The notes below the pieces were generated by a model, which had not been told where the DNA came from, did no database searches, and saw nothing but the letters and a program-made list of their open reading frames with translations. Made by a program: the position numbers and the translations under genes. From positions 56,274-120,273 of the forward strand of contig DDTH01000001.1 in assembly GCA_002344055.1 (NCBI GenBank): a stretch of DNA of 64,000 bases, given 5' to 3'. This document shows positions 26,583-35,931 of the stretch, in pieces (position 1 is the stretch's first letter; each line of letters opens with the position of its first letter). Source of the stretch: Sphingomonadales bacterium UBA2369. GTDB lineage: Bacteria > Pseudomonadota > Alphaproteobacteria > Sphingomonadales > Sphingomonadaceae.

Positions 26583-26728
26583 GGGGAAGCGCGTTCCTTC
26601 GCGGGGATGTGAGGAGTCGCGGGGGCCTAAAGCACACAGGCCGCGACATGGGAAGGCGTGGCGCCGACCGGGATTGACGCAATCATCAACCTGCGCTTCA
26701 AATTCGATCGGGGACGAAGGGGGAAATC

Positions 26729-28534
26729 ATGTTGTTTCAAAGGACTGCATTGCTTGCCATGCTGCTGGCGGGCACGGCGCCGGCCGCCATGGCGCAGCCC
26801 GGCGACAAAGAGCTGAACGGGCAGGGCATCGGCGTGCCGCCCGCCCCGCCGACGATCATCGCGCCACCCGCGCCGCCTGCGCCCCCGCCAGCCCCGCGCG
26901 CCCGGACCTATGTGCAGACGCCTCCGACCATCGAATCGGGCCGGTTCCTCTCGCGGGAGCATTGGTGGGTCTGCGACGGCTACAATCCGCCGCGCGGCAG
27001 CCAGGACGGTGTCGCCGGCGTGCGCAATCTCCTGGTGAATGCGGAATCGAGCCGGACCCAGCCCGCTTTCGGGCGCGGTGTGGCGATCTGCGACGCGGCG
27101 CTGGCCGATCCGCGCCTGCAACCGCAAATGAGCATGCGTCGCGCGAACATTCTGCAGGCCCGGGCCATGCACAAGGCCGAGTCGGGCGATGCCGCGGGCG
27201 CGTTCAGCGACCTGGGCGAATCTGACACCCTGATCGGCCGCGACGCCTATGGCCGCCGCAGCATCGGTGCGAGTTCGCAGCTGATCCGGGCCTGGACGCA
27301 GCTGCGCAATGGCGATCGCGAAGCCGCGGCGCGGACGGCGCGCGAGGCGATGGCGCTGCGTCCGTTCGAGCCCGTCTATCGCGACACGGCCGCCCGCATC
27401 CATCTGGCCGCGACGGGCGATTGGGAGCGCTTCGTGGCGGATAGCCGCGAACTGGCGGTGATCGACCCCAATCGGCTGCTGCCCGTCTATCTGATCCTGA
27501 CCATGCGCGGCGAGTGGGAAGAGGCCGCCCGCATCTACCCCCAGATCGTCCTGACGGTTCCGCGCAACCGGGGCGGCTATACGATCACCAATCTGGTCTC
27601 TCGCTATGGCGAGCAGCTGCGGATGCAGGCCGAATTGCATGGCACTTACGCTTATTCCTTTGCCGCGCGGGGAATGCCGGAGGAAGCGGCGCGCGAACTT
27701 GCCGCCGCCCGGGCCGCGATCGACGAGGCGCTGATCCCGCCCCAGCCGACCGGCCGCCGCACCGAAATCACCCGCGAGCAGCGCGAGATGCATGAAGTGC
27801 TGGTCGCCAGCGCGCCGGAGGCCCGGGAATCGCTCGATCGCTACGCTTTGCTTATCGAGTTGCGCGGGAAGGCCAATGCGGAGGAATTCCAGAGCGCTTT
27901 GACCCGCGTCCTGCAGGCACGGCCGGGCGTTGACGGCGCGGCGCTCGACCTGATTCGGGCGCTGGCCCGGGTCGCGCCTGGCGACCCGGCGATGCTGAAC
28001 CAGATTGTCGCCAGCATGGAAGGTGTGATCGCCCGGACATTGTCCCAGACCCGCGATATCAGCCTGAACGACATCTATGAGGCCATGCCGGAGCCGGAAT
28101 ATCAGGCCAGCATGCCGGCCTATGACGGCGGCTCCGACGGCTTCTTCGCGCTCGATCACAATGGCTATCGGGTGCATGAAGGCGTGACGCCCGGGACGCA
28201 GACGGTCCGTTTCGCCAGCACGCGCGGATCGACGTCGACCGCCAGCGAAATGGTGCTGCTGCGCGCGGCCGAACTGGCGCGGCGGGGGGGGCATCGCGGG
28301 CTGGTGGTCGTGGCGCGCCGGGGAATGGTTCGCCGTCTGACCATGGTCGGCCCCTATGGCCACCGTGGCGGCGATGTGGACTCCGGGCAGGAGGCCGAGC
28401 TCGACATCCGCTTCGTCGATCCCGCCAATCTGCCGCCGGAATATGCCGGTGCGCAGTGGCGGGTGCTCGATCCCGAGCAGGTGTGGAACGCGCTGCGGCC
28501 CGTTTATGTTCGTGACCGGCGTGCGTCGAACTAG
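26729..28534 (+). CDS. Exported TPR-like protein of unknown function
   Basis: The 601-residue protein starts with a signal peptide ending near AMAQ. A Pro/Ala-rich stretch (about residues 35-60) is followed by helical, tetratricopeptide-like segments (AFGRGVAICDAALADPRLQ; TAREAMALRPFEPVYRDTAA; ARIYPQIVL). The C-terminal 130 residues are beta-rich (GLVVVARRGMVRRLTMVGPY) and resemble no family I can name. AGGGGG stands 5 nt before the ATG. Periplasmic location is predicted. Confidence 0.75.
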   Translation: MLFQRTALLAMLLAGTAPAAMAQPGDKELNGQGIGVPPAPPTIIAPPAPPAPPPAPRARTYVQTPPTIESGRFLSREHWWVCDGYNPPRGSQDGVAGVRNLLVNAESSRTQPAFGRGVAICDAALADPRLQPQMSMRRANILQARAMHKAESGDAAGAFSDLGESDTLIGRDAYGRRSIGASSQLIRAWTQLRNGDREAAARTAREAMALRPFEPVYRDTAARIHLAATGDWERFVADSRELAVIDPNRLLPVYLILTMRGEWEEAARIYPQIVLTVPRNRGGYTITNLVSRYGEQLRMQAELHGTYAYSFAARGMPEEAARELAAARAAIDEALIPPQPTGRRTEITREQREMHEVLVASAPEARESLDRYALLIELRGKANAEEFQSALTRVLQARPGVDGAALDLIRALARVAPGDPAMLNQIVASMEGVIARTLSQTRDISLNDIYEAMPEPEYQASMPAYDGGSDGFFALDHNGYRVHEGVTPGTQTVRFASTRGSTSTASEMVLLRAAELARRGGHRGLVVVARRGMVRRLTMVGPYGHRGGDVDSGQEAELDIRFVDPANLPPEYAGAQWRVLDPEQVWNALRPVYVRDRRASN

Positions 28535-29193
28535 GCCGCGACGGGAAAACGCAGCAGGCGGTCGCTGAGCGGCACGAGCGCTTCGGCGCCGGGGCCGACG
28601 GCGCGCAGGATTTCCGGATGATGGGCCTCCAGCCCGCCGGTGAGCGCGCCGAAGGCGGGGAGGATCAGCTTGGTCTCGCTCATCACGAAGCAGCGGCGGG
28701 AGACCAGCCGGCCGCGGCGATGGATGCGCAGTTTCGGGTGGAAATGGCCGGACAGTTCCGGGCGCGGATCGCCGGGATCGGCTTCGTGGCGGAGGATCAG
28801 GCCGTCCAGTTCCGCTTCGGCGACCGCCTCGCCGCCGACGATGGCGGCGACGACGGGATCGTGATTGCCGGTGATCCAGGTCCAGCGATGCGCGTGGGTG
28901 AGGGCGGCGAGGAGTTCGCAGGCGCGTTCCGGCAGGCGCTCGCAGCCGCCTGTGTCGTGAAAGCTGTCGCCCAGGCACCAGATTTCGGCGGGGCCGACCG
29001 AGGCGGCGAGGGCGGTGAGATCGGCCAAGGTGGCGATGCTGTCATAGGGCGGCAGCATCTGTCCCCCGCGGGCGAACCAGCTGGCCTTTTCGAGGTGGAG
29101 ATCGGCGACCAGAAGTGCGCGCCGCGCCGGCCAGAACAACGCGCCTTGCGGCAGCGCGATCAGATCGTGCCCACAGAACGAAAAGCGAACCAT
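28531..29193 (-). CDS. pdeM: Ligase-associated DNA damage response endonuclease PdeM
   Basis: A metallophosphoesterase of the bacterial Lhr-associated repair set. The metal ligands are in VADLHLEKASWFARGG (DxH), CLGDSFHD (GD), WITGNHDP (GNHD) and LSGHFHPK (GHxH). 220 residues. The set normally joins an Lhr-type helicase, an MBL exonuclease and an ATP-dependent DNA ligase; here the helicase and exonuclease lie about 3.7 kb and 6.7 kb away and the ligase is not seen. Converges with the 26729 gene, overlapping by 4 nt. Confidence 0.9.
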   Translation of the reverse strand: MVRFSFCGHDLIALPQGALFWPARRALLVADLHLEKASWFARGGQMLPPYDSIATLADLTALAASVGPAEIWCLGDSFHDTGGCERLPERACELLAALTHAHRWTWITGNHDPVVAAIVGGEAVAEAELDGLILRHEADPGDPRPELSGHFHPKLRIHRRGRLVSRRCFVMSETKLILPAFGALTGGLEAHHPEILRAVGPGAEALVPLSDRLLRFPVAA

Positions 29194-29253
29194 GGGCGCG
29201 CTATAGCGGGTTGATTCCGCTGCTCAAGCCTTCGATGCGGCCGCTGGCCCGGC

Positions 29254-29409
29254 TCAGGAAACCGGCGGGACCAGCTGGACGGTCGAGGTCGGGACGGGCG
29301 GGTTCGCTTCCGTGACCTGCGGGTTGGCCCAGAGCAGCAAGGCGCCCGCGATGAAGCCATTCATACCCAGCAGGTAGGGGTTCATCAGGATCGATTTTGC
29401 CTTGCTCAT
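29254..29409 (-). CDS. Small single-span membrane protein
   Basis: A 51-residue frame reading MSKAKSILMNPYLLGMNGFI, with one hydrophobic segment (FIAGALLLWAN) and a Pro-rich end (ANPPVPTSTVQLVPPVS). GGAG stands 8 nt before the ATG at 29409; an ATG at 29436 is less likely. The codon pattern looks protein-coding, but I cannot assign a family. No gene was seen between it and the kinase end at 29579. Confidence 0.5.
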   Translation of the reverse strand: MSKAKSILMNPYLLGMNGFIAGALLLWANPQVTEANPPVPTSTVQLVPPVS

Positions 29410-29578
29410 CACCTTCGCTCCAATCGCCTCGGCCACTCTTTGACCGGGCTGCGATCAACCCATGCTGAACTCCCCGTTGTGGTGCATTCAGGCCGCGACC
29501 AACTTCTGGAACGGCGCGACGGAGAAAATGCTTAGCGGGTTCGTCGTGCGAGCAGGCGCGCTCGTCGCGGGAAAAGGG

Positions 29579-31582
29579 TCAGGCCGCGGGCGACTCGCGG
29601 GCGATCAATGCGGCCAGTTCGGACAGGCTGAAGGGTTTGCGCAGCACCGGCAGATCGGCGCAGGCGGTGGCGAGCAGGCTGTCCGTTTCGGCATAGCCGG
29701 TGACGAAGGCGATGCGCTGTCCCGGGCGGTGCGTGCGGATCCGTTCGGCCAGTTCTGCGCCGTTCATCGCGGGCATGGCGAAGTCGATCAGGAACAGGTC
29801 GGCGCTGACCTCCTCCAGCGCGGCGAGGCAGGCGGCGCCGCTGTCGAAGGCGGTGACTTTGTGGCCCAGCTCGGCGAGCGCGTCGGCCAGAAAGGTGCGG
29901 ACCTCGGGATCGTCGTCCACGACCGCGATGGCGGCGCTCCGGGCGGCCGGCTCGACGGGCTTCTCCGGGCGCGGTGCGATGGCCTCGCCGTTCGCCGAAA
30001 CCTGCGGCAGCAGCATGTGGACGCGCGCGCCGCTGCCTTCCTGGCTGTCGATCCTTACCGTGCCGCCCGACTGGCGGGCGATGGCATAGACCTGGGCGAG
30101 GCCGAGGCCAGTCCCCTTGCCGACCGGCTTGGTGGAAAAGAAGGGTTCGAGCGCGCGCTCCAGCACGTCGGCCGCCATGCCCTGGCCATCATCCGCGACC
30201 GAGATGCGGACATAGCGCCCCGCCAGAATGTCGGGACCGTCGGGCTCGTCGACCAGGGCCGTGGTGATCGCCAGTCTGCCGCCGTCCGGCATTGCGTCGC
30301 GGGCGTTGATGGCGAGGTTCAGGATCGCATTCTCGAGCTGGTTGGCGTCGCACAAGGCATGGCCCGTCTGCGGGTCGAGTGCGATTTCGGTGGCGATCGT
30401 CGGGCCGATCGTCTGACGCAGGATCTGGCCCATATTCTCGATCACCCGATTGACCTCGACCGGACTCATGGCGATCCGCTGCACGCGCGAGAAAGCGAGC
30501 AATTGCGTGGCGAGTTTGGCACCGCGGCGGGCCGATTCGAGCGCGCCTTCGCCCAGCCGGCGCATGCGCGGCTCCTGCAGCTGCCCGACGACCATTTCCA
30601 GGCCGCCGATCACGGGCGTCAGCAGATTGTTGAAATCATGCGCGATGCCGCCGGTCAGCTGGCCAACCGCCTCCATCTTCTGCGCCTGCCGCAGCGCGTC
30701 CTCGGCGCGCTCGCGGTCGGCGACTTCGCGCTGCAATTGCTCCATCGCGGTCTGCAATTCGGCGGTGCGCTCGATGACGCGCTTTTCGAGCGCGAGTTCG
30801 GCTTCCTTGGCGGCGGTGATGTCGTGGGCGACGCCGATGAAGCCCTCGCAATTGCCGCCGGGGGCCAGCCGCGGCTGCGACATGGATCGCAGCCAATGAT
30901 ATTCGCCGTCGCTGCCCAGGAAGCGCGCTTCCAGCGTGAAGGGCTTGAGGCTCGCTTCGCCGTCGATCGATTCCTGGACGATCCGGTCATGATCTTCGGG
31001 GTGGAGAATGTTGCGCCAGTCCAGCGCCGCCGCCTCGTCATAGGGCAGGCCGAGGAAGTCCATATAAGCCTTGTTGACGAAGCTGCGGGTGCGATCGGGA
31101 TTGCTCACCCACATCGGCACCGGCGCGGAATTGGCGATGAGGCGGAAGCGCGCCTCGCTTTCGCGCAGCCGCCGCTCGGCGCGGAAGCGCTCGGTGACGT
31201 CATTGCCGGCGATGAGCACGCCGGCGATGACGCCGTCCTCGCCCGCAATCGGTTCGGCGACATAATCGGTCACCACCTTGCGCTTCGGGCCGCCATCCGG
31301 CGACGGCAGGAAGCGGATCGTGTCGGTCCCTCGTTCGGCCACGCCATCCGACATGACCGCCTGCAGTCTCGCGACGGCGCCGGGAAAGTCCGCTTCGGGG
31401 AAAACCTCCGCCGCCGTCTTGCCCACCAGATTTTCCCGGCCGACCACCTCCTCATAAGCGCGGTTGGCGAGCAGGAAGCGCAGATCGCGGCCAATCAGGA
31501 CCGCGACGAAGCCCGGCATCCGGTCGATCAGCGCGCGGAGGCGGCTGACGTCGATCGACGGATTGTCCGGCGGGCGGGTCAT
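29579..31582 (-). CDS. PAS-PAS hybrid histidine kinase
   Basis: A 667-residue soluble sensor kinase. There are two PAS/PAC modules (about residues 20-135 and 145-262), a short coiled coil, then HisKA with phospho-acceptor His315 in GGIAHDFNNLL. The HATPase domain has N-box LNLAINARDAMPDGG and GTGLGLAQV, and a C-terminal receiver carries phospho-acceptor Asp600 (LFLIDFAMP). The H-box type is that of sphingomonad and rhizobial PAS hybrid kinases. No cognate regulator adjoins it; it sits between PdeM and the dipeptidase. Confidence 0.92.
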   Translation of the reverse strand: MTRPPDNPSIDVSRLRALIDRMPGFVAVLIGRDLRFLLANRAYEEVVGRENLVGKTAAEVFPEADFPGAVARLQAVMSDGVAERGTDTIRFLPSPDGGPKRKVVTDYVAEPIAGEDGVIAGVLIAGNDVTERFRAERRLRESEARFRLIANSAPVPMWVSNPDRTRSFVNKAYMDFLGLPYDEAAALDWRNILHPEDHDRIVQESIDGEASLKPFTLEARFLGSDGEYHWLRSMSQPRLAPGGNCEGFIGVAHDITAAKEAELALEKRVIERTAELQTAMEQLQREVADRERAEDALRQAQKMEAVGQLTGGIAHDFNNLLTPVIGGLEMVVGQLQEPRMRRLGEGALESARRGAKLATQLLAFSRVQRIAMSPVEVNRVIENMGQILRQTIGPTIATEIALDPQTGHALCDANQLENAILNLAINARDAMPDGGRLAITTALVDEPDGPDILAGRYVRISVADDGQGMAADVLERALEPFFSTKPVGKGTGLGLAQVYAIARQSGGTVRIDSQEGSGARVHMLLPQVSANGEAIAPRPEKPVEPAARSAAIAVVDDDPEVRTFLADALAELGHKVTAFDSGAACLAALEEVSADLFLIDFAMPAMNGAELAERIRTHRPGQRIAFVTGYAETDSLLATACADLPVLRKPFSLSELAALIARESPAA

Positions 31583-31587
31583 GGCTC

Positions 31588-32787
31588 TTACCGGGCTTCC
31601 GGCTGGGCGGCGGCCTGAGCCTGGCGGAGGACGCGAAGCAGATTGCCGCCCATGATCTTGGCGATGTCGGCCTCGCTGATCCCTTCGCGGCGCAGGCGGG
31701 CGGTCACGCGGGGAAGACGGGTAATGTCCTCATAGCCCTGTACGCCGCCGCCGCCGTCCCAGTCGGCGCCGAGGCCGACATGATCAGCGCCCATCACGCG
31801 GATCGAATGGAGCAGGGCCTGCATATAGGTTTCGAAGGTTGCGTCGTTGAACGGTCGGCGCGCCTCGACGCGGGCGAGTTCGGCGACGACCTCGCGGCGC
31901 TCGGCGGCGTTGAGGTTGGCCCAGTTTGCCTGCCGCCGTTCGATCGCCGAGCGTTCGGGCGAGGTGTCGTGGGGCGCGAGGAACAGGCTGTTCAGGAACA
32001 TCACGCCGCCGGACCGGGCCAAAGCGCGCATCCGGTCGTCGTCCAGATTGCGGGGATGGTCGCGCAGCGCCTTCGGCCCGGAATGGGAGGCGATGATGGG
32101 GACGCGGGAGAGCGCCAGCATCTGGTCGAAGGCGGCGTCGGAGGAATGGCTGACGTCGATCAGCATGCCGAGCCGGTTCATCTCCGCGACCCACTGGCGG
32201 CCGAGCGGGGAGAGGCCGCCCCAGCGATTCTGGCCGGTGGTGGAATCGGCAAGCTGATTGTCGCGGCTGTGCACGGGGCCGGCCATGGTGACGCCGAGCT
32301 TGCGGAAGGTCTCCAGCAGGGTCAGGTCCTCGCCCAGCGGCCAGCTATTCTCGATCGAGAGGAACGCGAAGGCCTTGCCCGCGCGCCAGGCGGCCTCCGC
32401 ATCGTCGGCGGTGATCGCAAGCACGATGCGGTCGCGATTCTGGCCGATCATGCGGTGGATTTCGGTGGCCCGCAGCAGGGCCGCGTCGCGCGCGGTCGCA
32501 TAGCCGGCGGGGGTCAGTTCGCCCTGGCCGGTATAGATGACGAAGAAGCCGCCATCGAGACCGCCTTCCTGCATCCGGGGCAGATCGGTCTGGGTGTGAT
32601 CCTGAAAATATTCGTGCCGCTCGCCGAAATCCCAGCCGGAGGCGAAGCGAGACGGGATGTCGAGATGGGTGTCGAGCACCAGCATCTGATCGTGGATCAG
32701 GCGGTCTTCGGGTGTGATGTCGGGTGTGGGTTGGGCCAGCACCGGAGTGGCGACGGTCAAGGCGGCGAGGATCAGGGCATGGCGCAT
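31588..32787 (-). CDS. Exported membrane dipeptidase (M19 family)
   Basis: Zinc dipeptidase resembling renal dipeptidase. A signal peptide ends near LAQ. Metal and active-site segments are VLDTHLDIPSRF, FLSIENSWPLG, MLIDVSHSSD, PIIASHSGPKAL and GLGADWDGGGG. 399 residues. It probably cleaves dipeptides, possibly with D-residues, in the periplasm. It ends 6 nt upstream of the kinase start, so the two may share a transcript. Confidence 0.93.
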   Translation of the reverse strand: MRHALILAALTVATPVLAQPTPDITPEDRLIHDQMLVLDTHLDIPSRFASGWDFGERHEYFQDHTQTDLPRMQEGGLDGGFFVIYTGQGELTPAGYATARDAALLRATEIHRMIGQNRDRIVLAITADDAEAAWRAGKAFAFLSIENSWPLGEDLTLLETFRKLGVTMAGPVHSRDNQLADSTTGQNRWGGLSPLGRQWVAEMNRLGMLIDVSHSSDAAFDQMLALSRVPIIASHSGPKALRDHPRNLDDDRMRALARSGGVMFLNSLFLAPHDTSPERSAIERRQANWANLNAAERREVVAELARVEARRPFNDATFETYMQALLHSIRVMGADHVGLGADWDGGGGVQGYEDITRLPRVTARLRREGISEADIAKIMGGNLLRVLRQAQAAAQPEAR

Positions 32788-32846
32788 CGGCTACTCCACG
32801 GATTTCATTCGTCTTTGCGGTGCGCGGCGGCGGGACGCAATGCGGA

Positions 32847-35399
32847 TCATTCCGCCATCGCGATGCGGGCGAGAGATTCCGCCTCGATCAGCAGGTCATC
32901 GTCGGCGAGGCCGGCGGGTACGGATTCGCGGCCGATGAGGACCAGTGAGGGCACGGCGAGGGGCGAGACGCGGTCGAGTTTCGCGTGGACCAACGTGCTG
33001 GCGGCGCGCTCCACCAGACCGCCGAGCCGGGCGACGTCGGTGAGGCGGGCGCGGGCATCCTCCCAGGCGGCACGCAGGAGGAGATGGTCCGGCTCGTACC
33101 GGCGGAGCACGTCGTAGATGAGGTCGGTGGAGAAGGTGACTTGCCGCCCCGACTTGCGCTTGCCCAGCTGCTGGCGCTCGACCAGACCGCCGATGATGGC
33201 GACCTCGCGGAAGGCGCGTTTCAGCAGGTTCGAACCCTGCACCCAGTCGACAAATTCCTCCTCGAGAATGTCGGGAGACAGCAGGGCGGCCGGATCGGCA
33301 ATCTCCTCCAGGCCATAGACGGCCAGTGCATAATCGTTGCTGACGAAGCCGAGCGGCTTGAGGCCGGCGCTTTCCATCCGCCGGGTGATCAGCATGCCGA
33401 GCGACTGGTGCGCGTTCCAGCCTTCGAAGCTGTAGAGCACCAGATAGTGGCGCCCTTCGTGCGGGAAGGTCTCGACCAGCAATTGGTCGGGCTGTGGCAG
33501 CAAAGAGCGGCGCTGCTGCACCTCCAGCCATTCTCGCACGTCGTCGGGGAAGCGGCGCCAGGTTTCCGGCTCGGCCAGGAAATGCCGGACGCGGTCGGCC
33601 AGGTGCGTGGTCATCGCCATACGCAGGCCGACATAGGTGGGGATTCGGGCGGGACGGGTGGTCGCCTTCACGATCAGCTCGGGCGTGTCGATCCGCTCGA
33701 CCTCCAGCGTCAGCCCGGCGAAGTGGAAGGTGTCGCCGACGCTGAGCGTGGAGGCGAAATATTCCTCGACCGTGCCGAGCTTGCGGCCGTTGCGGAAGCG
33801 GACATTGAGGGCGGGCGCCTCGACGATGATGCCGGCATTCTCGCGGTGCTGCTGGATGAAGCGGGGGTTGGTGACTTGCCATTTGCCGTCGGCGTTCCGG
33901 CGGAGGCGCTTGAACTTGTCATAGGCGCGCAGGGCATAGCCGCCGCTTTCGATGAAGCTGAGGATGTTGCCGAACAGTTCGGCGCTCAGGCCCGCATAAG
34001 GCGCGGCGGCGGCGATCTCCGCGAGCAGTTCCGCCTCGTCGAACGGCCCGGCGCAGGCGACGGCCATGACATGCTGGGCGAGTACATCGAGCGCGCCGGG
34101 GCGGAAGATGTCGGGATCGAGCGCGCCTTCCTCCACCGCATCGAGCGCCGCGCGGGCCTCCAGATATTCGAAGCGATTGCCGGGGACGAGAATCGCTTCG
34201 CTCGGTTCGTCCAGCCGGTGATTGGCGCGGCCGATCCGCTGGAGCAGCCGCGAGGAGCCTTTCGGCGCGCCCATCTGCATGACCAGGTCGACATCGCCCC
34301 AATCGATGCCGAGATCGAGCGACGAGGTGCAGACGAGGGCGCGCAACTTGCCGTCCGCCATCGCCTGTTCGACCTTGCGCCGCGCCTCGACCGAGAGGCT
34401 GCCATGGTGGATGCCGATCGGCAGGCCGTTGTCGTTCACCGTCCACAGATCTTGGAACATCAGCTCGCACAGGCCGCGCGTGTTGCAGAAGACCAGGCTG
34501 GTCCTGTGCCGCTCGATCTGCCGCATGACGTGATGGGTCGCCCAGCGGCCCGAATGGCCGGACCAGGGGATGCGGTCGTCGTCCGGCAGCATGATCGCGA
34601 TGTCCGGCTCCGCGCCGGGGTCGCCGGTGACCAGATCGACCGCGTCCATGTCTCCATGCGGCGCGAGCCAGGCGCGATAGGAGTCCGGATCGGCGACGGT
34701 GGCGCTGAGGCCGACGCGGCGCAGGCCCGGCGCGAGCGCCTCCAGTCGCGAGAGGCCGAGCGCGAGCAGGTCGCCGCGCTTCTGGGTGGCGAAAGCGTGG
34801 ATTTCATCGACCACGACCGTCTTGAGGCCCGCGAACAGCTGAGCGCTGTCGGGGTGGGTGAGTAAGAGGCTCAGCGATTCCGGGGTGGTGAGCAGGATGT
34901 GCGGCGGGTTGGCGCGTTGCCGCGCCTTGCGGTCGGCGGGCGTGTCGCCGGTGCGGGTCTCGACGCGGATGGGGAGGCCCATTTCCTCGATCGGGGTGAG
35001 GAGGTTGCGCTGCACGTCCACCGCGAGCGCCTTCAGGGGGGAGATGTAGAGGGTGTGCAGGCCTTCGTAAGGCTCCAGCAAATCCACCAAAGTCGGCAGG
35101 AAGCCCGCCAGCGTCTTGCCCGCGCCGGTGGCAGCGACGAGGAGCACACTGCGCCCGGCCCGCCCGGCGGCGAGCATGTCGAGTTGGTGCCGGCGCGGCG
35201 CCCAGCCGCGCTGCGCAAACCAGTCTGCTATGCGCGGCGGGAGAGCGTTGCCGGCTCCGGCCGCTTCTCCTAGGCTGGCGGCATGGAGCGAGGGGTCATT
35301 GTCCGCGGCATTTTGCTCGGCGTCGCGGCGATGCTGCTGATCGCCGCCGCCGCCGCTTTCTGGGTGTTCATCTATTCGCTCGCGATCGCGCCCGGCCAT
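32847..35399 (-). CDS. Ligase-associated DEXH-box DNA helicase (Lhr type)
   Basis: Superfamily 2 helicase of the Lhr-Core kind. It has the Q-like region RRHQLDMLAAGRAG, Walker A ATGAGKTLAGF, Walker B VVDEIHAF (DEIH), motif III GLSATVAD and motif VI LLQRIGRANHR, followed by WH and beta-barrel domains. About 850 residues from ATG 35399. Homology proper begins near NALPPRIADWFAQRGW, about 57 residues later. No NTG codon lies between, and the first 117 nt are antisense to the membrane gene at 35283, so the start is doubtful. Confidence 0.9.
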   Translation of the reverse strand: MAGRDRERIDEHPESGGGGDQQHRRDAEQNAADNDPSLHAASLGEAAGAGNALPPRIADWFAQRGWAPRRHQLDMLAAGRAGRSVLLVAATGAGKTLAGFLPTLVDLLEPYEGLHTLYISPLKALAVDVQRNLLTPIEEMGLPIRVETRTGDTPADRKARQRANPPHILLTTPESLSLLLTHPDSAQLFAGLKTVVVDEIHAFATQKRGDLLALGLSRLEALAPGLRRVGLSATVADPDSYRAWLAPHGDMDAVDLVTGDPGAEPDIAIMLPDDDRIPWSGHSGRWATHHVMRQIERHRTSLVFCNTRGLCELMFQDLWTVNDNGLPIGIHHGSLSVEARRKVEQAMADGKLRALVCTSSLDLGIDWGDVDLVMQMGAPKGSSRLLQRIGRANHRLDEPSEAILVPGNRFEYLEARAALDAVEEGALDPDIFRPGALDVLAQHVMAVACAGPFDEAELLAEIAAAAPYAGLSAELFGNILSFIESGGYALRAYDKFKRLRRNADGKWQVTNPRFIQQHRENAGIIVEAPALNVRFRNGRKLGTVEEYFASTLSVGDTFHFAGLTLEVERIDTPELIVKATTRPARIPTYVGLRMAMTTHLADRVRHFLAEPETWRRFPDDVREWLEVQQRRSLLPQPDQLLVETFPHEGRHYLVLYSFEGWNAHQSLGMLITRRMESAGLKPLGFVSNDYALAVYGLEEIADPAALLSPDILEEEFVDWVQGSNLLKRAFREVAIIGGLVERQQLGKRKSGRQVTFSTDLIYDVLRRYEPDHLLLRAAWEDARARLTDVARLGGLVERAASTLVHAKLDRVSPLAVPSLVLIGRESVPAGLADDDLLIEAESLARIAMAE

Positions 35400-35687
35400 G
35401 ATGGGAGCCACTATCAGGCTTATGGCCGAAGTGTCGCGCCGCTCGTGGCGATCATCGCGGGGCTGCCATTGCTGTTTGGCGCGGGGTGGCTGGCGGCGCG
35501 CGGGCAGCGGCCGCTGCTGGCGGGACTCATTCCGGCCCTGACCTATGTGGTGCTGGACGTCGGCCTGTCGGCGGCGGGCAATGTCTGGCCCGGGGTCGGC
35601 GCGCTGGCGCTGTCATGGCTGACAAAGCTCCTCGCGGCCGGCGCCGGCGGTTGGCTGGCCGTGCGTCGCAGGACCCGTTCCGCCTAG
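35283..35687 (+). CDS. Four-span membrane protein, unknown
   Basis: 134 residues with about four hydrophobic segments (GILLGVAAMLLIAAAAAFWV, then PLVAIIAGLPLLFGAGWLA, then two more) and a basic C-terminus. No family recognised. Its 5' end is antisense to the annotated start of the helicase gene and its 3' end overlaps the next minus-strand gene by 4 nt, so it is tightly packed between opposing genes. Confidence 0.6.
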   Translation: MERGVIVRGILLGVAAMLLIAAAAAFWVFIYSLAIAPGHDGSHYQAYGRSVAPLVAIIAGLPLLFGAGWLAARGQRPLLAGLIPALTYVVLDVGLSAAGNVWPGVGALALSWLTKLLAAGAGGWLAVRRRTRSA

Positions 35688-35875
35688 AACCGGCTGTCGC
35701 TTTCGTCCTGATGGGCGCGATCCTCCTCCTCGTAAAGTTCGCGCGTTGCCGCTTCGCTGCGTGCTTCGGTTTCCTTCGACACGCGGTTGCGCATCGCCGC
35801 GATGGCGATGACGATGGCCAGCAGGGCCGCGCCGATCACGGTGATCGTCACCCAGTTCAAGCCGCTGAAATCCAT
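35684..35875 (-). CDS. Small bitopic membrane protein
   Basis: 63 residues: one N-terminal span (VTITVIGAALLAIVIAIAA) and a charged cytoplasmic tail (RNRVSKETEARSEAATREL). AAGGA precedes the ATG by 7 nt. The clear span-plus-charged-helix architecture supports a real gene, but no function can be given. It converges with the membrane gene ending at 35687. Confidence 0.65.
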   Translation of the reverse strand: MDFSGLNWVTITVIGAALLAIVIAIAAMRNRVSKETEARSEAATRELYEEEDRAHQDESDSRF

Positions 35876-35931
35876 GGCGCATTCCTTCAGGTCCGCTTGG
35901 CGGCGGGAAGCCGCCAGCCCATATAGCTCTC

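Noticed and set aside
24462..26612. A 716-codon plus-strand open frame opposite sucC and the lipoprotein
   Set aside because: sucC is certain on the minus strand; the frame is a composition effect.
29460..29578. Possible tRNA or small RNA in the gap before the kinase end
   Set aside because: No cloverleaf, CCA end or terminator-like hairpin could be recognised.
29462..31618. A 718-codon plus-strand open frame opposite the hybrid kinase
   Set aside because: All kinase motifs are on the minus strand; the opposite translation has no recognisable domain.
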